Positions 5,469 through 7,801 of a DNA stretch of 7,801 nucleotides are shown piece by piece. The first letter of the stretch is position 1. Every line of letters starts with the position of its first letter. The position numbers and the translations under genes were made by a program. This DNA comes from Campylobacter sp. (GTDB lineage: Bacteria; Campylobacterota; Campylobacteria; Campylobacterales; Campylobacteraceae), in contig JAFVMP010000136.1 in assembly GCA_017506845.1 (NCBI GenBank), positions 1 through 7,801 of the forward strand, in the 5' to 3' direction. Under the pieces are notes generated by a model. It was given only the letters and a program-made list of their open reading frames with translations, ran no database searches and was not told where the DNA came from.

Positions 5469-6334
5469 TGAAAGTAGCATTAATAGCACATAAATATTAT
5501 GGGGATAAAGATAGCACGATTAAACGCACTACTCAAATGATAAAAGAAGCTGCTAGCAGTGGAGCGCAGCTTGTAGTGCTTCAAGAACTTCATCAAGGAG
5601 CATATTTTTGTCAAGATGAAAATGTGGATAAATTTGATTTAGCTGCTAATTATCAAGAGGATAAAAAATATTGGAGTAGCGTGGCTAAAGAGTGCAATAT
5701 AGTGCTAGTAACTTCGCTATTTGAGAAGCGAACTGAGGGGCTGTATCACAATACTGCCGTTGTATTTGATACTGATGGAAGAGAGGCTGGAATATATAGA
5801 AAAATGCATATCCCAGATGATCCAAATTTTTATGAAAAATTCTATTTTACGCCTGGGGATTTAGGATTTAAACCAATTGATACTAGTCTTGGTAGAATTG
5901 GGGTTTTGGTTTGCTGGGATCAGTGGTATCCTGAAGCAGCTAGATTGATGGCATTAAATGGAGCTAAAATGCTTATATATCCAACGGCAATTGGCTGGTT
6001 TGACTCTGATGATGAGGCTACTAAATCAGCTCAATTAGAGGCTTGGGTAGCGGTACAAAGAGGCCATAGTGTGGCTAATAGCTTGCCAGTGATTGCGGTA
6101 AACCGTGTAGGTTTTGAGAGTGATGAGTGCGGTGGCGGGATTAGATTTTGGGGTAATAGCTTTGTTTTTGATGCACAAGGCGTAGAGCTGTTTAGATCAA
6201 ATTCAACCGATGAGATTGTTCAAATAGTAGATATAGATATGCAAAAATGCGAGCAAGTCCGTCGATGGTGGCCATTTTTGCGTGATAGAAGAATTGAGGC
6301 TTATAGCGATATAACAAAGAGATTTATAGATTAA
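5468..6334 (+). CDS. aguB: N-carbamoylputrescine amidase (AguB)
   Basis: Nitrilase-superfamily hydrolase that converts N-carbamoylputrescine to putrescine, carbon dioxide and ammonia; in Campylobacter putrescine feeds the carboxynorspermidine route to spermidine. The Glu-Lys-Cys triad is visible: E40 in VLQELHQGAYF, K112 in YRKMHIPDDP and C149 in GVLVCWDQWYPEAAR. The accessory glutamate E123 lies in NFYEKFYFTPG. Length of 288 residues is typical. ATG 5468 overlaps the aguA stop in TAATG and has AAAAGGA (5454-5460) seven bases upstream, inside aguA. The pairing with aguA makes the substrate assignment much safer than the fold alone. The 3' end overlaps the converging peptidase gene by 11 bp, so there is no terminator between them. 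Confidence 0.95.
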   Translation: MKVALIAHKYYGDKDSTIKRTTQMIKEAASSGAQLVVLQELHQGAYFCQDENVDKFDLAANYQEDKKYWSSVAKECNIVLVTSLFEKRTEGLYHNTAVVFDTDGREAGIYRKMHIPDDPNFYEKFYFTPGDLGFKPIDTSLGRIGVLVCWDQWYPEAARLMALNGAKMLIYPTAIGWFDSDDEATKSAQLEAWVAVQRGHSVANSLPVIAVNRVGFESDECGGGIRFWGNSFVFDAQGVELFRSNSTDEIVQIVDIDMQKCEQVRRWWPFLRDRRIEAYSDITKRFID

Positions 6335-6920
6335 GTCTGGATTTAAAATCGGGCATTAAAGAGAAGATAAAATCATAAAACTCTTTTTGGTGGTGTGGGT
6401 AGATAAGGTGCGCTAGTTCATGAAGGACTACATATTCGATAAATTTGATATCTTTTTGAATTAAATTTGTGCTAAAGTTTAAGTAGCCTTTTTTGCTATT
6501 GCAGCTCCCCCACCTTGTGTTCATCTTTTTGATTCTTATAGCATTTATAGGCCTATTTATTTTAGGATTATATATATTTATATACTGGTTTATTAGATCT
6601 TTTAATATGCTATTTGCGTAGTTTGTAAAGGTTTGAATATCTGGTGTAAATATTTGATTATCAATAATTTTAAAATCTGGTGAAATTTGAATTTGATAGC
6701 TTTTACCTAGAAATTTTATGGAGTTTGGGTCTGTTTTTGGGATTTTTGATAGGGTTGTTTCTATCCATTTAGTATGAGATGAGATAAAGCTTTCTATTTG
6801 AAATTTACTTGTATTGAGTGGAGCTACTAGCTTAATATCGCCAGTTTTAGTAATCTTTAAGCGTAGATATTTTACCCGTTTTTTGCTATATTCTATTTTA
6901 AAACCCTCATACTCTATCAA
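6324..6920 (-). CDS. YgjP-like (DUF45) zinc metallopeptidase
   Basis: Predicted cytoplasmic zinc metalloprotein of the YgjP/DUF45 (SprT-like) family; its substrate is not established. The 198-residue protein begins with a beta-rich region (FKIEYSKKRVKYLRLKIT) and contains the family motif TRWGSCNSKKGYLNFS (about 133-148). The zinc site is HELAH (167-171) with a third ligand at H177 in YPHHQKEFYDF, as in the family's HELAHLxxxNHxxxF pattern. No signal peptide or membrane segment is seen. The start is TTG at 6920-6918: AAGGA (6931-6927 on this strand) lies six bases before it, and no in-frame ATG is nearby. The gene converges on aguB with an 11-bp overlap and diverges from the transporter gene. 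A promoter on this strand is not clear. Confidence 0.88.
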   Translation of the reverse strand: MIEYEGFKIEYSKKRVKYLRLKITKTGDIKLVAPLNTSKFQIESFISSHTKWIETTLSKIPKTDPNSIKFLGKSYQIQISPDFKIIDNQIFTPDIQTFTNYANSILKDLINQYINIYNPKINRPINAIRIKKMNTRWGSCNSKKGYLNFSTNLIQKDIKFIEYVVLHELAHLIYPHHQKEFYDFIFSLMPDFKSRLNL

Positions 6921-7040
6921 GCTAATTCCTTAAGATTAAATTTCAAGATTTTATCTAAATTATTGTTATATTTTTTAAACAAATAGTATTTGATTTAATA
7001 TTTGATTTTATTATTAAACTCTATTTTAGTAATGCTTTTG

Positions 7041-7046
7041 TATAAT
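7041..7046 (+). promoter_or_regulatory. -10 box for the MFS transporter gene
   Basis: A perfect TATAAT with TTTTG directly before it, 30 bp from the start codon at 7077, in a 156-bp divergent intergenic region that is otherwise featureless AT-rich DNA. The predicted start near 7053 gives a leader of about 24 nt holding the AAGGA site. Spacing and match are both good. Confidence 0.65.
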
Positions 7047-7076
7047 ACTAGATTTAATTTTTAAATAAGGAATGAG

Positions 7077-7801
7077 ATGGCTAGATCATTTAGTAGATCA
7101 GACATTAGAATTTTGGGGCTTTCATCTCTTGGTGGAATGCTTGAGTTTTATGATTTTATTATCTTTGTATTTTTTGCTTCTTATATATCATTACTATTTT
7201 TTCCGGCTGATTTAGATCCATTTTGGGCTATTTTTAATACATATGGTACCTTTGCTGCTGGATATTTAGCTAGGCCACTTGGCGGGATTATTATGGCTCA
7301 TTTTGGAGATAAAAATGGCCGTAAAAATATGTTTATGCTCTCTATTTTGCTTATGGTTATTCCTACATTTTTATTAGGTATTATGCCAACATTTGAAAGT
7401 ATTGGATATTTAGCACCAATTATTTTAGTTATTATTAGAATTTTACAAGGTATTGCAATTGGTGGAGAGCTTCCTGGAGCGTGGGTATTTGTCAGCGAGC
7501 ATGCACCTCGTGGAAAGCTATATACTAGCGTAAGCGTCCTTACAGCTGCAGTTGTAGCTGGTATCTTGCTTGGTAGTTTTGTTACTATGATTGTTAAAGA
7601 TATTTGGAGTGATAATGAGATTAGAGATGGGATGTGGAGATTGCCATTTATTTTAGGTGGTGTTTTTGGGATTATATCTATATATCTTAGAAGATATTTA
7701 AGTGAGACTCCGGTATTTAAAGAGATGCAAGAGAGAAATGAACTTGATAAAATTCCTTTAAAATCTGTATTTAAATTTCATAAAATTGATAGTATCGCAT
7801 C
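7077..7801 (+). CDS. MFS transporter, metabolite:H+ symporter family, N-terminal 241 residues
   Basis: Inner-membrane carrier of the major facilitator superfamily, cut by the window end. The visible part covers roughly the first six membrane helices. Family signatures: GGMLEFYDFIIF (19-30) in helix 1, GTFAAGYLARPLGG (57-70), the loop 2-3 motif GDKNGRK (77-83), RILQGIAIGGELPGA (121-135) and EHAPRGK (141-147). This combination marks the MHS group (ProP, KgtP and ShiA types), which import organic acids, betaines or similar solutes with protons. The actual substrate cannot be told from this part. ATG 7077 has AAGGA (7067-7071) five bases upstream; the ATG at 7072 is in another frame. It is divergent from the peptidase gene and has its own -10 box. 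Confidence 0.92.
   Translation, partial: MARSFSRSDIRILGLSSLGGMLEFYDFIIFVFFASYISLLFFPADLDPFWAIFNTYGTFAAGYLARPLGGIIMAHFGDKNGRKNMFMLSILLMVIPTFLLGIMPTFESIGYLAPIILVIIRILQGIAIGGELPGAWVFVSEHAPRGKLYTSVSVLTAAVVAGILLGSFVTMIVKDIWSDNEIRDGMWRLPFILGGVFGIISIYLRRYLSETPVFKEMQERNELDKIPLKSVFKFHKIDSIA

Noticed and set aside
6949..6970. TATAAC (6970-6965) or TAGATAAAAT as a - strand promoter for the peptidase gene
   Set aside because: Both are imperfect matches in AT-rich DNA and neither stands out, so no promoter is listed for that gene.
6988..7008. Two ATTTGATTT copies spaced 12 bp apart as an operator in the divergent region
   Set aside because: The DNA is so rich in A and T that a 9-base direct repeat has little weight, and no regulator gene is nearby to support it.
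7001..7017. Partial similarity of spacer 2 (2357-2386) to TTTGATTTTATTATTA as self-targeting
   Set aside because: Only an A/T-rich core of about 11 bases is shared continuously; the rest of the spacer does not match.
7072..7074. ATG at 7072 as start of the transporter gene
   Set aside because: It is out of frame with the transporter and too close to the AAGGA; ATG 7077 gives the proper frame and spacing.

Overview
The window is AT-rich and reads as the genome of a Campylobacter-like epsilonproteobacterium (Campylobacterota). Evidence: a sigma-54 promoter in front of adjacent flgF and flgG rod genes, AguA and AguB of the type seen in Campylobacter and Helicobacter, AAGGA ribosome sites, and -10-only promoters in AT-rich DNA. 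I cannot name the species from sequence alone.

Layout. Positions 1-2620 hold a type II-C CRISPR-Cas locus: the C-terminal 278 codons of cas9 (the gene starts outside the window), then cas1 and cas2, tightly packed on the + strand. The 602 bases from the cas2 stop to the flgF start contain no protein gene but are densely functional. On the - strand there is a compact tracrRNA of about 85 nt, tail-to-tail with cas2, with its own TATAAT box. Next comes an AT-rich leader ending in a truncated inverted half-repeat. Then there is an array of six 36-bp repeats with five spacers (four of 30 nt, one of 29 nt), followed by a sigma-54 promoter for the flagellar genes.

The crRNAs should be made from the - strand, towards cas2. 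Each repeat carries a perfect extended -10 element (TGTTATAAT) at its spacer-facing end, the arrangement known from Neisseria meningitidis and Campylobacter jejuni type II-C loci. Each crRNA would therefore have its own promoter and use the next repeat as its tracrRNA-binding handle. The last repeat (copy 6) carries three substitutions, all in the handle half that no crRNA uses there, while its promoter half is intact.

Positions 2633-4296 are a flagellar distal-rod pair, flgF-flgG, under a sigma-54 promoter that begins 13 bp after the end of the array. Positions 4479-6334 are aguA-aguB, overlapping by one base, which turn agmatine into putrescine. Convergent with aguB and overlapping its end by 11 bp is a YgjP-like zinc metallopeptidase gene (6324-6920, - strand). 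Divergent from that is the start of an MFS metabolite:H+ symporter gene (from 7077) that runs off the window.

The locus follows known type II-C architecture, so I do not claim a new system. The details most worth a second look are the inverted half-repeat beside copy 1, the handle-only decay of copy 6, the in-frame 9-bp tandem repeat in cas9, and the array abutting a sigma-54 flagellar promoter.
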